From Siphonodentalium dalli (lineage: Eukaryota > Mollusca > Scaphopoda > Gadilida > Siphonodentaliidae), in NCBI GenBank assembly GCA_032622095.1, contig CP136064.1, positions 173,296,310-173,360,309 on the forward strand: a DNA stretch of 64,000 bases, written 5' to 3'. Position numbers and translations under genes: made by a program. Numbering within the stretch: the stretch's first letter is position 1; every line of letters starts with the position of its first letter. The notes below the pieces were generated by a model, which saw only the letters and a program-made list of their open reading frames with translations, had not been told where the DNA came from and did not search any database. Shown piece after piece: positions 25,615 to 38,870 of the stretch.

Positions 25615-26745
25615 ATCATATTCCTCATAGATTCTCAAAATCGTCCATCTCAGTCACAACATATACAAGAAAACCATAGTCAGAAATGGAAACGCCATCT
25701 AGATCATATTATTACGCATATATAAAAATATATTGGAGCTTTAATGTAGTGATTGTGAAAACTGTCTATATGGATAATGGCAATGTATATATATATATAG
25801 TTGATTATATGTAATTTGTGTGTATATATATGTATATATATGTTCTTGGTGAGAAATCATATGAACACATTTTTAAAATCGGACGTGCCAAACTAAAGTT
25901 ATGATAGTTATGAAATATGTCCACACATACGTCACGTATGATGTGTTTACAACGGGCGCATATACGTTCCAATTGCTTGAGTTTGGACACATTTCATTTA
26001 TAGTGAAATATAATATATATGCTATATTAGCGGCCTCGGCGGAAGATGCTTACCCTGGGCTAGTGTCCGAAATCATCCCAATGGAATTTTAAGGGCCCAC
26101 AGAAGGGTGTTTCCAATGTGAAAAATCCAAAAGGTTGAGTTTTATTTTTTTTGGCTCATTTTAGACCGCATAATTGAACATGCATGTTTATCGGTCATAA
26201 TTTGGTTTCAATATGTCATTCAATTAATGCAATTATCAGACGTCAAGTTTTGACGTACATTAAAAAAAACAAGAAAAACTTTCAACTGCGTTACAGACCG
26301 TTCCTGGTAATATATGGATCGTATTCGAGCTCAAACAACATTTAAAATGGAGGTCAGGGTTGACTGACAAGTAAAACACAAGTGAATTTATAAAAGCATG
26401 TGTCATAAGAACGCGTTAGATGTGTGTACCCTTAGAGATTCATACTGTCCGAAGTAACCTCGCTGTCCAAAGTCGCCCCATTTTACGGTACAGCAAAGTT
26501 ACCTGAAATTATATTTTGCATTGTATTCCCGTAATAAACTCTGCAAAAGTATAACCGGTACGGAAATTGCTAGTACCTTTTAATCACATTTCTCTAATAG
26601 AACCTCCATGTCTCCACTGACATCCCCAGAACACGATCGCAGAAAACACCATATATGGCGTATTAAAGGAAAATTCATGGCTAATAAGACACATTGAAAT
26701 ATATTGTGACTGAGATGAACGATTTTGAGAATTTATGAGGAATTC
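25615..26745. mobile_element. Inverted-repeat-bounded segment
   Basis: CTCATAGATTCTCAAAATCG at about 25624 is inverted at about 26720 (CGATTTTGAGAATTTATGAG), with about 45 bp of matching arm. A family B terminal fragment sits just inside at 25668. Confidence 0.45.
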
Positions 26746-26789
26746 AATAACACTGCTGATGCATGGTATATTGGGGCTTCCTCTATCTT

Positions 26790-26799
26790 TCTCTCTTCC

Positions 26800-26867
<68 letters not shown>

Positions 26868-26937
26868 ATCTCGCTCTCTCTCTCTCATATCTATCTCTTC
26901 TCTCCCTTGCTCTCTCTCTCTCTCTCTGCTCCCCGGG

Positions 26938-27030
<93 letters not shown>

Positions 27031-27031
27031 G
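26790..27031 (+). repeat. (CT)n microsatellite, interrupted
   Basis: Two long CT tracts with a mixed CT-rich centre. Confidence 0.95.
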
Positions 27032-27067
27032 CTTGTGGTATGTCAAACTGTGGTGTGATAATCTTTT

Positions 27068-27450
27068 CAATTGGACATATTATGGACTTGTTCGGGTGCG
27101 TGAAACTGTAAAGTTAGTATTCAGACGTTATGTCATCTGGAGGAATGTAACATTCTACTAACTCGCCGAAAAGTTCAAGCAAATCGACCGTACCACTCCA
27201 CAGAAAAAATCGTCTGAACTGTGCTCAATTGTAAATATTTACTTCTGGATTCGGGACGCAACTATCGACGATAAACTAATGACAAAGATTTTTCCATCGA
27301 GAGTCACTTGATTTAATTATAATAGATAAGAATGACGGTGTGTGTTGTCAATTTGGATAAAATATTTGTAAACATTACTACTTTGAGCTAGATTATTCCG
27401 CATTTCTATTTGACTACCCTACTGGAGTGTTTCACATCACTTTAAGTAAA
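27068..27450 (+). mobile_element. Dispersed family C, copy 1
   Basis: GACATATTATGGACTTGTTC through CAATTGTAAATATTTAC and ATTCGGGACGCAAC to TTTCACATCACTTTAA. Other copies: 35041-35395 (inverted), 36476-36862 and 62737-63095. In most copies the ends coincide with TTAA, suggesting a TTAA-inserting MITE. Confidence 0.7.
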
Positions 27451-28109
27451 TTCTCAGATATCTGTCATAATATGCCATATACTCATCAAAATCACTTATA
27501 GCATAATATGCATCAGTGATTATGATTGCTTCAATGTTTTGTTTGATTATATTAACCGCACACTATTCTGAAAATCCTGCATCGAAACTGAACTGTGTAA
27601 CTTACATTCACGTGCTGCATGAACACCACGATATATAATACACCTAATACAAAGGTCTTTATGACACAATCCGATTTACAACATGGAAGGTCCAAATTAA
27701 GAGAATACTTTAACAGTGCAAATACTTTAAGATTCACATCCCTAACATTATTCAGCGATTCGTGTCGAAAAACAACTTTGGAAAACTGCTCTTATGAATC
27801 GTAATCGAGTCTGAACTCGGTCAAAATCGAGTCGAATCAAAATCGCGAACAAGTTAATTATTTAGGAATGGTCGAATGAACCGCGGTGACTCGTCCTGAT
27901 GAGAGAGAATGGTGATATAGATGGATGACAATATATGCTGCTTTGACTGTTATTAGTTCATACTAAAAATGATATAATCTGCAGCATTGTTCTGGAATTA
28001 GTCCACTTGAGGGAGCCCACCAAGATCCAGGGAATTTATATATACGGACGACACATATTAAGTAAAGGTATATGTTTAAATGTCGTATAATTAACCTCAA
28101 TGTTTTGGT

Positions 28110-28287
28110 ATGGTATGCTTTATTGCCAGACATGATTTAACATAATACATGCAAAACATATATACATATTTACAAATGTTGATTAGAATGCCTACAATGG
28201 GAGACAGACACAAGCCATTGAAACGACAACTATAATGTGCCACAGAGTCATTTGAGGTGGACCAAACATGCGTTGGCACTATATGGC
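28110..28287 (-). mobile_element. LINE 3' tail, distal part (split by the foldback element)
   Basis: The minus strand ends GGCAATAAAGCATACC, with AATAAA near the end as in many LINE 3' termini. It is the continuation of the LINE at 32502-32930 once the 28296-32493 insertion is removed. Confidence 0.5.
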
Positions 28288-29197
28288 TAATTTTTGGGAC
28301 ATGACAATCTGCGGGATGGGATGGGATATGGGACAAAACGACAATCTGCGGGACAGAATTTCAAATTGCGTGTGACGGCCGATATCTCGAGTAATACAGG
28401 GCGTAGGGGGCTCATTTTGGAGTCTAACGAAAGGCCCACATTCGCCCTATCCACGCATATTAACCGCGCCACTGACCGGACACCAGAAGTTGCATTATTT
28501 GATCGACAACTGACCTAACATGGAGTGGAATTTGGGATAGAATGACAATCTGCGGGACAGGACGTGGGACGGCCGATATCTCGAGGAATACATCGCATAT
28601 AGCGCTCCTTTTGGTGTCTAACGAAAGGTCCACATTCGCCCTATCCACACATATTAACCCCGACACTGACCGGACACCGAAAGTTACATTATGCGGTCGA
28701 CAACTGACCTAACATAAATGCCACAAACACGAAAAACTGCGTTCGACATTAATGTTTATAATTTAGATTTCTCGATGAATACGCTAGCAAACAACAAGTT
28801 TTAGGTATCAAATAACGTAGTTGAATACTGTGCATTCGTTTTAGCTACAATATGGCTGTTTTAGTGCGAATATTGTAATGGCGAACATGCAAAGACGCGC
28901 CGATAAAGCTGGTATATTCAATATAATGGGGCGTATATTATATCAAAATGTAGGATTAGACACAGGGAATGTATTTTTTCCCAAATGGGTCCACCAGGCG
29001 GTGAAATTGTTGCAGAAATTCGCTCCAAGATATTCGCACTTATTTGTATTTCAGTTGTGACTAAAAGCCCAGATGCCGGGGCCCGGCGACTAAAAGCCAA
29101 GTTACGAAATAGATCAACTGGTTTGAACGAATGAATATGTCAAAAGAATATTCAAATCAAATAGTGTTTATAGACTTAAAAACTTATGTGTCCGCCA

Positions 29198-29820
29198 TTC
29201 ATATGCGGTGGAGGTTCTCATATTATCTACGCGGGGGAGGTTCTCATATGAACATATTATCTGCCGGTCATCAGCGGTGGAGGTTCACATTATCCGCCAG
29301 TCATACGCGAGTGAAGTTCTCATATTATCCTCCGGTCATACGTGTGGGAGGTTCTGATATGAACATATTATCCGCCGGTCATACACGATGGAGGTTCATA
29401 TTATCCACCGGTCATACGCGAAGGAGGTTCTCATATTATCCTCCAGTCATACGTCGGCGAGGTTCTCATATGAACATATTATCCGCCGGTCATACGCGGT
29501 GGAGGTTCATATTATCTGCCGGTCATACGTAGGGGAGGTTCTCATATTATCCTCCGGTCATGCGTGGGGGAGGTTCTGATATGAACATATTATCTGCCGG
29601 TCATACGCGATGGAGGTTCATATTATCCACCGGTCATACATAGGGGAGGTTCTCATATGAACATATTATCCGCCGGTCATACGCGGTGGAGGTTCTCATA
29701 TGAACATATTATCCGCCAGTCATATGCGAGGGAGGTTCTCATATTATCCACCGGTCATACGCGAGGGAGGTTCTCATATTATCCTCCAGTCACACGTGGG
29801 GGAGGTTCTCATATTATCCT
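29198..29820 (+). repeat. Left array of the foldback element
   Basis: Units consist of GAGGTTCTCATATTATC, an optional ATGAACATATTATC insert, and CGCCGGTCATACGCGGTG. Three unit lengths (about 33, 36 and 44 bp) alternate. ORFs through it are unit translations. Confidence 0.9.
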
Positions 29821-29826
29821 CCGGCG

Positions 29827-31560
29827 GATAATATGTTCATATGAGAACCTCCCCAATGTATGACCGGAGGATAATATGAGAACCTCCCTCGCGTATGACT
29901 GGTGGATAATATGTTCATATGAGAACCTCCACCGCTTATGACCGGTGGATAATATGTTGATATGAGAACCTCCCCATGTATGACCTGAGGATAATATGAG
30001 AACCTCCCCCACGTATGACTGGAGGATAATATGAGAACCTCCCTCGCGTATGACTGGTGGTTATATGAGAACCTCCCTCGCATATGACCGGTGGATAATG
30101 TGTTCATATGAGAACCTCCACCGCGTATGACCGGCGGATAATATGTTCATATGAGAACCTCCCCTATGTATGACCGGTGGATAATATGAACCTCCACCGC
30201 GTATGACCGGCGGATAATATGTTCATATCAGAACCTCCCCCACGTATGACCGGAGGATAATATGAGAACCTCCCTCGAGTATGACCGGCGGATAATATGA
30301 ACATCCACCACGTATGACCGGCGGATAATATGTTCATATGAGAACCTCCCCTACGTATGACCGGTGGATAATATGAACCTCCACCGCGTATGACCGGCGG
30401 ATAATATGTTCATATCAGAACCTCCCCCACGTATGACCGGAGGATAATATGAGAACCTCCCTCGAGTATGACCGGCGGATAATATGAACATCCACCACGT
30501 ATGACCGGCGGATAATATGTTCATATGAGAACCTCCCCAACGTATGACCGGAGGATAATATGAGAACCTCCCTCACGTATGACCGGTGGATAATATGAGA
30601 ACCTCCCTCGCATATGACCGGCGGATAATATGTTCATATGAGAACCTCCCCTACGTATGACCGGTGGATAATATGAACCTCAACCGCGTTTGACCGGCGG
30701 ATATTATGTTCATATCAGAACCTCCCACACGTATGACCGGGCGATAATATGAGAACATCCCTCGCGTATGACCGGCAGATAATATGAACATCCACCACGT
30801 ATGACCTGCGGATAATATGTTCATATGAGAACCTCCCCAACGTATGACCGGAGGATAATATGAGAACCTCCCTCACGTATGACCGGTGGATAATATGAGA
30901 ACCTCCCTCGCATATGACCGGCGGATAATATGTTCATATGAGAACCTCCACCGCGTATGACCGGCGGATAATATGTTCATATGAGAACCTCCCCTACGTA
31001 TGACCGGTGGATAATATGAACCTCAACCGCGTATGACCGGCGGATATTATGTTCATATCAGAACCTCCCACACGTATGACCGGATGATAATATAAGAACC
31101 TCCCTCGCGTATGACCGGCAGATAATATGAACCTCCACCGCGTATGACCGGCGGATAATATGTTCATATGAGAACCTCCCCTATGTATGACCGGAGGATA
31201 ATATGAGAACCTCCCTCGCGTATGACCGGTGGATAATATGAGAACCTCCCTCGCGTATGACCGGCGGATAATATGTTCATATCAGAACCTCCCACCGTAT
31301 GACCGGAGGATAATATGAGAACCTCCTTCGCGTATGACCGGTGGATAATATGAACCTCCACCGCGTATGGCCGGCGGATAATATGTTCATATCAGAACCT
31401 CCCATGCGTATGACCAGAGGATAATATGAGAACTTCCCTCCCGTATGACTGGCGGATAATATGAACCTCCACCGCTGATGACCGGCAGATAATATATTCA
31501 TATGAGAACCTCCCCCGCGTATGACTGGCAGATAATATGAGACCCTCCACCGCATATGAA
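29827..31560 (-). repeat. Right array of the foldback element with higher-order repeats
   Basis: The same units in reverse orientation. CTCGAG-marked variants are 187 bp apart (30274 and 30461), and the block ACCTCCCCAACGTATGACC is exactly 300 bp apart (lines 30481 and 30781), showing amplification of multi-unit blocks. Confidence 0.9.
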
Positions 31561-32501
31561 TGGCGGACACATAAGTTTTTAAGTCTATAAACACTATTTG
31601 ATTTGAATATTCTTTTGAATAGTCTTACCATTGACATATTCATTCGTTCAAACCAGTTGATCTATTTTGTAACTTGGCTTTTAGTCGCCGGGCTCCGGCA
31701 TCTGGGCTTTTAGTCACAACTGAAATAAAAATAAGTGCGAATATCTTGGAGCGAATTTCTGCAACAATTTCACCGCCTGGTGGACCCATTTGGAAAAAAA
31801 TACATTCCCTGTGTCTAATCCTACATTTTGATATAATAGACGCCCCATTATATTGAATATACCAGCTGAAATCGATCCTGTAATTGTAAACAATATTGTA
31901 CAATATTCGCACTAAAACAGCCATATTGTAGCTAAAAACGAATGCACAGTATTCCACTACGTTATTTGATACCTAAAACTTGTTGTTTGCTAGCGTATTC
32001 ATCGTGAAATCTAAATTCTAAACATTAATGTCGAACGCAGTTTTTCGTGTTTGTGGCATTTTATGTTAGGTCAGTTGTCGACCGAATAATGTAACTTTCG
32101 GTGTCCGGTCAGTGGCGGGGTTAATATGTGTGGATAGGGCGAATGTGGACCTTTCGTTAGACACCAAAAGGAGCGCTCTACGCGCTGTATTCCTCGAGAT
32201 ATCGGCCGTCCCACGCAATTTGAAAATCCTGTCCCGCAGATTGTCATTCTATCCCAAATTCCACCCCATGTTAGGTCAGTTGTCGATCAAATAATGCAAC
32301 TTCTGGTGTCCGGTCAGTGGCGGGGTTAATATGTGTGGATAGGGCGAATGTGGGCCTTTCATTAGACACCAACATGAGCCCCCTACGCCATATATTCCTC
32401 GAGATATCGGCCGTCCCACGCAATTTGAAATTCTGTCCCGCAGATTGTCGTTTTGTCCCATATCCCATCCCATCCCGCAGATTGTCATGTCCCTAATTTT
32501 T

Positions 32502-32930
32502 GCATAACGGGCGCAGTGAAAAATGCACACCCACATCGAGAAAGCAGGGGCTAGATAAATGTATCCCCTGTGTGAGACAATTATAGGATGTGATGGAAGT
32601 GATGCCCAAATACCCAATCGCACGCAAATTAAGTCTTCATGATGTATTCTCTCATGGCTATATCTTCAAATATAAACACATTTTCAATTCGACTATATTC
32701 TCAACGTAGAGAAGTTTGTGGAATTTATACACATTTGCGTATTCCCAGTAATATTCCGGGATATACTTTTGTCTAATTTCCAAGAAACATATGCAAGTTA
32801 TCATCAGATGATATTCGTCGCCGACTCCATTCTTACACAAGGGACACAATCTCTCGTCTTTGTTCGATCGGCATGAATACATATGAATTATACAATCGCC
32901 TCCAACAAATTCCTTCAATATGGTTTCCAT
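32502..32930 (-). pseudogene. LINE ORF2 C-terminal end with 3' UTR
   Basis: The minus frame from 32930 to 32661 gives CPLCKNGVGDEYHLMITC, FLEIRQKYIPEYYW and VYKFHKLLYVEN before a stop. CxxC...H...C followed by R.KYI..YY is the C-terminal zinc-knuckle region of animal LINE ORF2 proteins. Non-coding 3' tail follows to 32502 and resumes at 28287 beyond the foldback insertion. Confidence 0.75.
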
Positions 32931-33149
32931 ATCAATTTTAAACTCGTAGCTGTGTGTGTTTGTTTAATTACTTTTTGGCGGATGTAACCCTGCAGTTAAC
33001 AACCATTGTGTTTGACATGTCGCAGGACTCGTGAAGATATATAGACGAGCATCATTTTTATCACGCACCAACCCAATTGTTGAAAACTCCCCACCACTGT
33101 CATCATCTCACGACTTCATCTGTCCCCTGCTGTCTTCTAGTTTCTCACC

Positions 33150-33171
33150 CCTCTCTCTTTCTCCATCTCTC

Positions 33172-33244
<73 letters not shown>

Positions 33245-33270
33245 CTCCCTCTCTCTCCCTCTCCCCTGCT
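33150..33270 (+). repeat. (CT)n microsatellite
   Basis: Near-pure CT of about 100 bases with CT-rich flanks. Confidence 0.95.
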
Positions 33271-34190
33271 ATTCCTGACTCTATCTTCTCCATTTTTCCA
33301 CCCCTAACTCAAATTCAGTTATATGTCTCCATTTTTCCTAAAACCATTATTTCAAACACTTCTCGTCTGATATATACCACTTCCTCACTTATTGGGGACG
33401 GGGCGTGTCGCCAAAGAGGAGAAGACTTCAAATAAGCCATCGGGCTTGTTGTTTGATCCTCGTTTCCATACATTAACTGTTCTATTTTGCATATAGATGT
33501 GTCATCTGTATATTATGTTATTTGTTTTGATTTGGAAATAAAAAAAATATGCTTACATTAAATTCCTTCAATATGGTCTCCATTATATCAATTTTAAACG
33601 AATCGCAGTATGGTTTTCGTTTTGATGTGTGGATACCGCAAGGAAATCACCCCACACCGCGATCAAACCCACGATACTACCTGCATGCGATCGCGTGGCT
33701 TGCTTTATGGTCCACGTACGCGCCCAATAAAGATGTTCGAGATAGAATAGGCGTTGTATTTGTGTAAATAACGTTTATTTCCAAAATCGAAGGTTTTATT
33801 AATGTTGGTGGTTTATGTGGGTGATTGATATGGGCGTCGTGTTATTTTCGTTTCGTGATAATTTTTAAATTACGTGATACTCTGTTTTTTCTAGATAGAT
33901 ACTATAATTATAGTCTCTATTTAAAACAAACTCGATTTGAGAGTATCCATCGAAGGTTCTCGTTTTGACACCAAGGTAATGTATTATTGCATATCTGTTT
34001 GTTTAACTACCTCAAAGATACATCATTGCGTGTGATTTATATACCTCCAGTGTGTTAAACAAAAATATAAAACATTGAAATTTGAATGGGATGCGGTCCA
34101 TCTCAACAAAACGGCGCATACAAGAACATGAACATTCGATGTAATAATACCAACCAATGTTGCGCGTTTATAAAAATCAGAGATCTACTC
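33270..34190. other. No supported gene
   Basis: A 72-codon + frame at 33549-33767 has no known domain. A B-box-like GGTTTGATCGC on the minus strand near 33663 has no convincing A box. Confidence 0.3.
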
Positions 34191-34560
34191 ATATGGGCAT
34201 AAACAAACATTAAATAGTGTCTAGAATCTTATATACCATTTCTCGTGCATTTTCTTTTAAATACGATTACAATAAAACAAATTGGTAATAAAAAAAATGA
34301 GAAAGCCGCGTGGTTAACGTGTCTTTGTGTCTTATATAACTGGGGTTCACAGAGAGTCACTCATATGCGCATTGTCAAACATTAAATAGTGTCAAGAATT
34401 TTCTATACCATTTCTTGCGCATTTATGTCAAATACGAATACAATTAATAACAAGTTTTGGTAAATAAAAAATAAATGAGAAAGGTGAGTGGTTAACGTGT
34501 CTCTGTGTCTTATATAAACCGGGGTTCATTTAAAATCACACAGTATGATGTTCAAACAGG
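34190..34560 (+). repeat. ~175-bp tandem duplication
   Basis: AAACATTAAATAGTGTC, TATACCATTTCT and GTGGTTAACGTGTCT each occur twice about 170-180 bp apart, with about 80 percent similarity by eye. Confidence 0.65.
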
Positions 34561-35040
34561 GTTCGAGATTGACATGACATTGTATATGCATGTGTATATA
34601 TTAGAAAATTCAATCTATAGCCGCCATTTCACTGAAACGTCCCGTTCATAATGATTGATACTTCCGCCTCCGAGCGTTATGTTAATCCTAATTAGCGCAA
34701 AATGATCGACACTGAATCCGGAAATGATACATGCATACGTTCATGACGTATGTGGTCGGCCTCACGTTTGATAATACGCCTGTACTCTCGTTCTATAGTC
34801 AGGACTGCCATTTACCGTCGGACATTTTCGGACTTCAGTTAATTGGAGGTGAAATTACTATGCATCATAAGTTACAGTATCTATCGTGACAGCATATTCG
34901 GGATATTCACGAAGTTTTTTTTAACTGAAACTTACTAATTATTCTGTTTAGAAACGTCTCTTGGACGACCATCGGATCTTACTGTTACCCATGTAAGTTT
35001 ACTATCTAACGCGCGCAGGTTTGCGTCGACATCTGTGTAT

Positions 35041-35395
35041 GGTCGGGTGGGTGATTAAATAGAAATGGAGAATAATCTTGCTCATAGTAGTTACTTTTAT
35101 TAATATTAATCCAAATTTACAACACACACCGTCAGTTTTATATATTTATTAAATGCAATGAGTATCGATGGCGAAATCATTTGCATTAGTTTAACGGCGA
35201 TTGTTGCGTCCCGAATCGAGATGTAAATATTTACAATTGAGCGTAGTTCAGACGGTGTTTTCTATGGAGTTGTATGGTCGATTTCTTTGAGATTTTTGGC
35301 GATGTTAGTAGAATGCCACATTCCCCCAATTGACATAGCACCTGAGTACTAATTTATCAGTTTCACGCTCCCGAAAAGTCCATAATATGTCTTTA
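35041..35395 (-). mobile_element. Dispersed family C, copy 2
   Basis: Inverted relative to the 27068 copy: CCATAATATGTCTTTAA lies at the right end and GTGATTAAATAGAAATGG at the left. Confidence 0.7.
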
Positions 35396-36009
35396 ATGCA
35401 ACGTTGGTAATTTCAAAGCCAAAATGGAAGCTATCTTATTTTTGGTCTAAAATCGGAAAGGGTGCCAAAACATTAAACTTTTAATTATACGCTTTAAGGT
35501 TTTGAACTTTTGATTTGATTTACTCAAAGTTAACACTTGTAAAGTTTAAAATCAGACAGGTGACGCAAATGGAATTTCGGAAATGGGAAATATGGTTGAC
35601 AATCTAGACTCTATAGATAGTAAGAAGGTTAATATCCTCGCTCATTTTAATGGCGATTTGTTTCTCATTGTGCCTGTTTTATAACCCTGTATATACCAAG
35701 TGGATTATTCCACTCAGTTATAAATAGTGTACATTGGAATAATCTTTATTTACTGGGGGTGGGGTCAAGAAAAATAAGCAGACGACAGATAATACAAGTA
35801 CAGAACGAGTGCTATTTATTGAAGTTGTTCAAGTGTTCATATAATAGGTTCTATGTTTAATTTATTATCTGAACATTTCATAACGGTAACTGCTCGTCAA
35901 CTGGAATATAGTATAGAACAGGTTAAATACTTCTATATACCACATTGTACTAACGATAATTCCGATGTCCACCCCATGAAATAATAAGAGGTTTCTCATG
36001 ACGAGGACT

Positions 36010-36470
36010 CCGCCCGTCTGTCCGTCCGTACATCAGTTCATACATTTCAGCTTGTTACTTGAGTATTCATTATCGAATTTCGTTGTCCTTTTGGCATGGG
36101 GAAGGATACCCATATGTTACAGGTTTTGTCCATTCATTTTGACCAGAGTTACGGCCCTTGTTTAGAATTTTTTTAATTATGTGTCCGAAAGAACATTTCA
36201 GTTTGCAACTTGGGCAAGAATCATTGGATTCAGTTATTCTTTTGGTATGGTGATATCGGCAATTCATTTTGCCCAGAGTTACTGGCATTGTTTGATTTTA
36301 ATTTTTATTTTGTCCCTGTACGAACATTTCAGCTTTAAATTCGGCCATGGATCATCAGATTCGGTTGTTCTTTGGTATGGCGATAGCCCAGTATGGGGTA
36401 AAGGATACACACATCCTACAGGATTCGTTCGTTCGTTTTAACCTGAGTTACAGCTCTTGTTTGACTTTCG
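36010..36470 (+). repeat. ~140-bp tandem repeat, 3 units
   Basis: Each unit runs CGAACATTTCAG, TCTTTTGGTATGG, ATTCATTTTGCCCAGAGTTAC and CTTGTTTGA; preceded by TCCGTCCGTACATCAG. Frames crossing it (for example 36181-36441) are interrupted by indels between units. Confidence 0.6.
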
Positions 36471-36475
36471 AATTT

Positions 36476-36862
36476 CTTAAAGACATATTGTGCACTTGTT
36501 CGGGTGCGTGAAACTGATTAATTAGTTCTCAGGCGCTATGCCAACTGGGAGAATGTAGCATTATATACTAACATCGCCAAAAATCTCAAAGAAATCGACC
36601 ATACAACTCCATAGAAAACACTGTCTAAATTACGCTCAATTGTAAATATTTACATCTCGATTCGGGACGCAACAATCGCCGATAAACTAACGCAAATGAT
36701 TTCGCCATCGGTACTCATTGCATTTAATCAAAATATATAAGACTGACGGTGTGTGTTGTAAATTTTGATTAATATTCATAAACATAACTAATTTGAGCAA
36801 GATTATTCTCCATTTCTATTTAATCACCCAACCAGAGTGTTTCACATCACTTTAATTGTGTG
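36476..36862 (+). mobile_element. Dispersed family C, copy 3
   Basis: Begins TTAAAGACATATTGTGCAC and ends TTTCACATCACTTTAA; TTAA lies at both ends. Confidence 0.7.
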
Positions 36863-37489
36863 TCAGTATGAAATGATTTGGTTGTGCCTTGGTGTGTTGT
36901 TAGACAAATTTATACTTGGAAATGATACCCACTTCTTGGATTTAGAAAATAATTTTCCTTCCATACAAATATTTAGTATTGCCCACTCTCTAAACTGAGT
37001 CGGGGTGAGATGCCACACTTAGCGGTGTACTTGTTAGTGCGTGTGTAGTAGCATACATTTTACGAATTCAAACGGTATGTTAAGGGGTTAATATCCCGAT
37101 ACACAGGTGTCTGGCTCGGTTAATCAAATCACACAAGTTCACAGAAAATTAACGGCTATTGTTGAATATATATTAGATCCGTGACTTCTTTTTATTGTGA
37201 ACGAAGTAAAGAGATCCGTCATAAAAATCCGGTAAAAGTGGAGCTTCGTATTTATAGATGACTGGCGACGTCACTTCGGCAAATAAAGGAACAGTTTAAA
37301 ACTATAAAGCACTGGGAGTCGGGTTTATTTATGAATTTGATTTCATAATTGGTGTGCTGAACTATTTTCTCTCCTGTGGTCGGCTGCTGTACCGCATCTA
37401 TCACATTACTCCGTGTGTTTTGTTCTGTGTCTAATCAGGTTTGTATGCAGACCACTAAACTTACTACACAGTAAAAGAAAGTTTAAAAC

Positions 37490-37490
<1 letters not shown>

Positions 37491-37567
<77 letters not shown>

Positions 37568-37808
37568 GCTCTCGCTCTCGCTCACTTTCCTCCCCTCTCC
37601 TCTCTCTATTAACCTCTCTGTTCTCGTTTATCTTCTTTCATCTCTCACTTTCTGTCACATCGTTCTATATCCATCTCTTTTTCTCTCTCGGTCTAACTTT
37701 CTTCTTCTATCTCTGTGTGATCTCCCCTCTCTCTATCCGATGTCTCCCTCATCCGACAACTTTATATCACACATCTCGCCCATCTCTATCTCTCTCTCTA
37801 TCTCTCTC

Positions 37809-37847
<39 letters not shown>

Positions 37848-37860
37848 ATCTCTCTCACCG
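37491..37860 (+). repeat. CT-rich microsatellite region
   Basis: Pure CT at about 37491-37575 and (CTCTAT)-mixed CT at about 37785-37857. The 190-codon frame across it is Ser-Leu low complexity. Confidence 0.9.
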
Positions 37861-38189
37861 AAATCATGTTTAATACAAATATGTTTAATACCAACTTTAA
37901 ACCCATTTTCTCCTACTGTCAACAGACACCTATTGCTAATACCCCCTATAGCAGCCATGACATCAGCCATCTACCAATCACTTGATCGATAAATACCTTA
38001 TACCCATGATACCTTTTTTTTTATCTTGATCCATCCTTCAAACAGTTTTCATCCACTAATCAACATAAATTGCTACTTAATATTAATATAGTAAACGCAA
38101 GAATACAACATGGTTATATATGCGGGGATATTCGGTGATTATTGGCCGGACGTTGTCAGGAAGACGACCCGGGAGGACATGGCATCGCC

Positions 38190-38870
38190 CGGATAACGTT
38201 TATTAACGCCACCGGTTTATACTGTGTCCCAAATTATAATATTCCGTGGTGCCATGTAGGATTGGGTCGCTTTAAAAGCTGTACTGCTACCCCGAATGCG
38301 GTTATTTTGGGACGCGTTAAAGTTGCACTGCGACCCCGAGTCCGGTTAATGCTGTATTTGGAATGTCCAAGTTCGTGAAAGTTCTATTGACTATGCCGAT
38401 GATTTGAGACGCTTTATTATTTTAGGATATTGTTGAAAGGCTAATATAGCCGTGTAAAATTTAGCTATAGCGATGGGATAATTCGGTAGGACAACACATT
38501 TCGGGTTTTCGTGGGGTGTGTATTCGCTGGATGTCTTAAAGTTGCAGTATGTAACCATTATGACCGCGTTAATTGCTTTCGACGTTTAGGTATGAACAAT
38601 GGATGGGCCATGCACTCTTGGCGGGAACACAATACCTCCGATTTTTTTCCGCATTTAGAAGCTTTCTGGTGTGGTGAATGAGAAACCTGCAGTAATAACC
38701 CGTATATAGTTTTTTGTAATAATTTGAAGGATTAGTTGTTTTAACGGAATTCTGAGGCGGTGCATTCATGTAACCAATATATTTTATATTATAATTTATA
38801 TTTATGGGTAATAATATGATCTTGGTGGCGTTACCATTTCTGACTATGGGTTTCTTGTGATTTGATTTGA
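38190..38870 (+). repeat. Dispersed repeat family B, copy 3
   Basis: Inverted relative to 8283-8880 and 12884-14360. It ends CTGACTATGGGTTTCTTG, followed by GATTTGATTTGATTT. The terminal codons read MGNNMILVALPFLTM, but the frame stops at once. Confidence 0.65.

Larger units (their letters stand above)
28296..32493. mobile_element. Giant foldback element (4.2 kb) with 8-bp TSD
   Basis: TAATTTTT flanks both sides exactly (28288-28295 and 32494-32501). The element begins GGGACATGACAATCTGCGGG and ends with the inverse. Each arm has about 900 bp of non-array sequence (28296-29197 and 31562-32493), including two ~194-bp direct repeats with GGCCGATATCTCGAG, then an array of 33-45-bp units. The orientation flips at about 29823 (TATTATCCTCCGGCGGATAA). 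Arrays are unequal: about 0.6 kb left, 1.7 kb right. No transposase is present. Architecture matches foldback elements (Drosophila FB, or Galileo of the P superfamily); the 8-bp duplication fits hAT or P. Confidence 0.85.

Noticed and set aside
27890-27915. CCTGATGAGAGAGAATGG as a hammerhead core
   Set aside because: No stem II and no GAAA.
29131-31643. Repeat-rich ORFs and a CRISPR-like appearance
   Set aside because: Units are head-to-tail minisatellite variants without unique spacers and in inverted halves; the ORFs translate the units.
33640-33700. tRNA-like B box on the minus strand
   Set aside because: No A box at the right distance and no cloverleaf.
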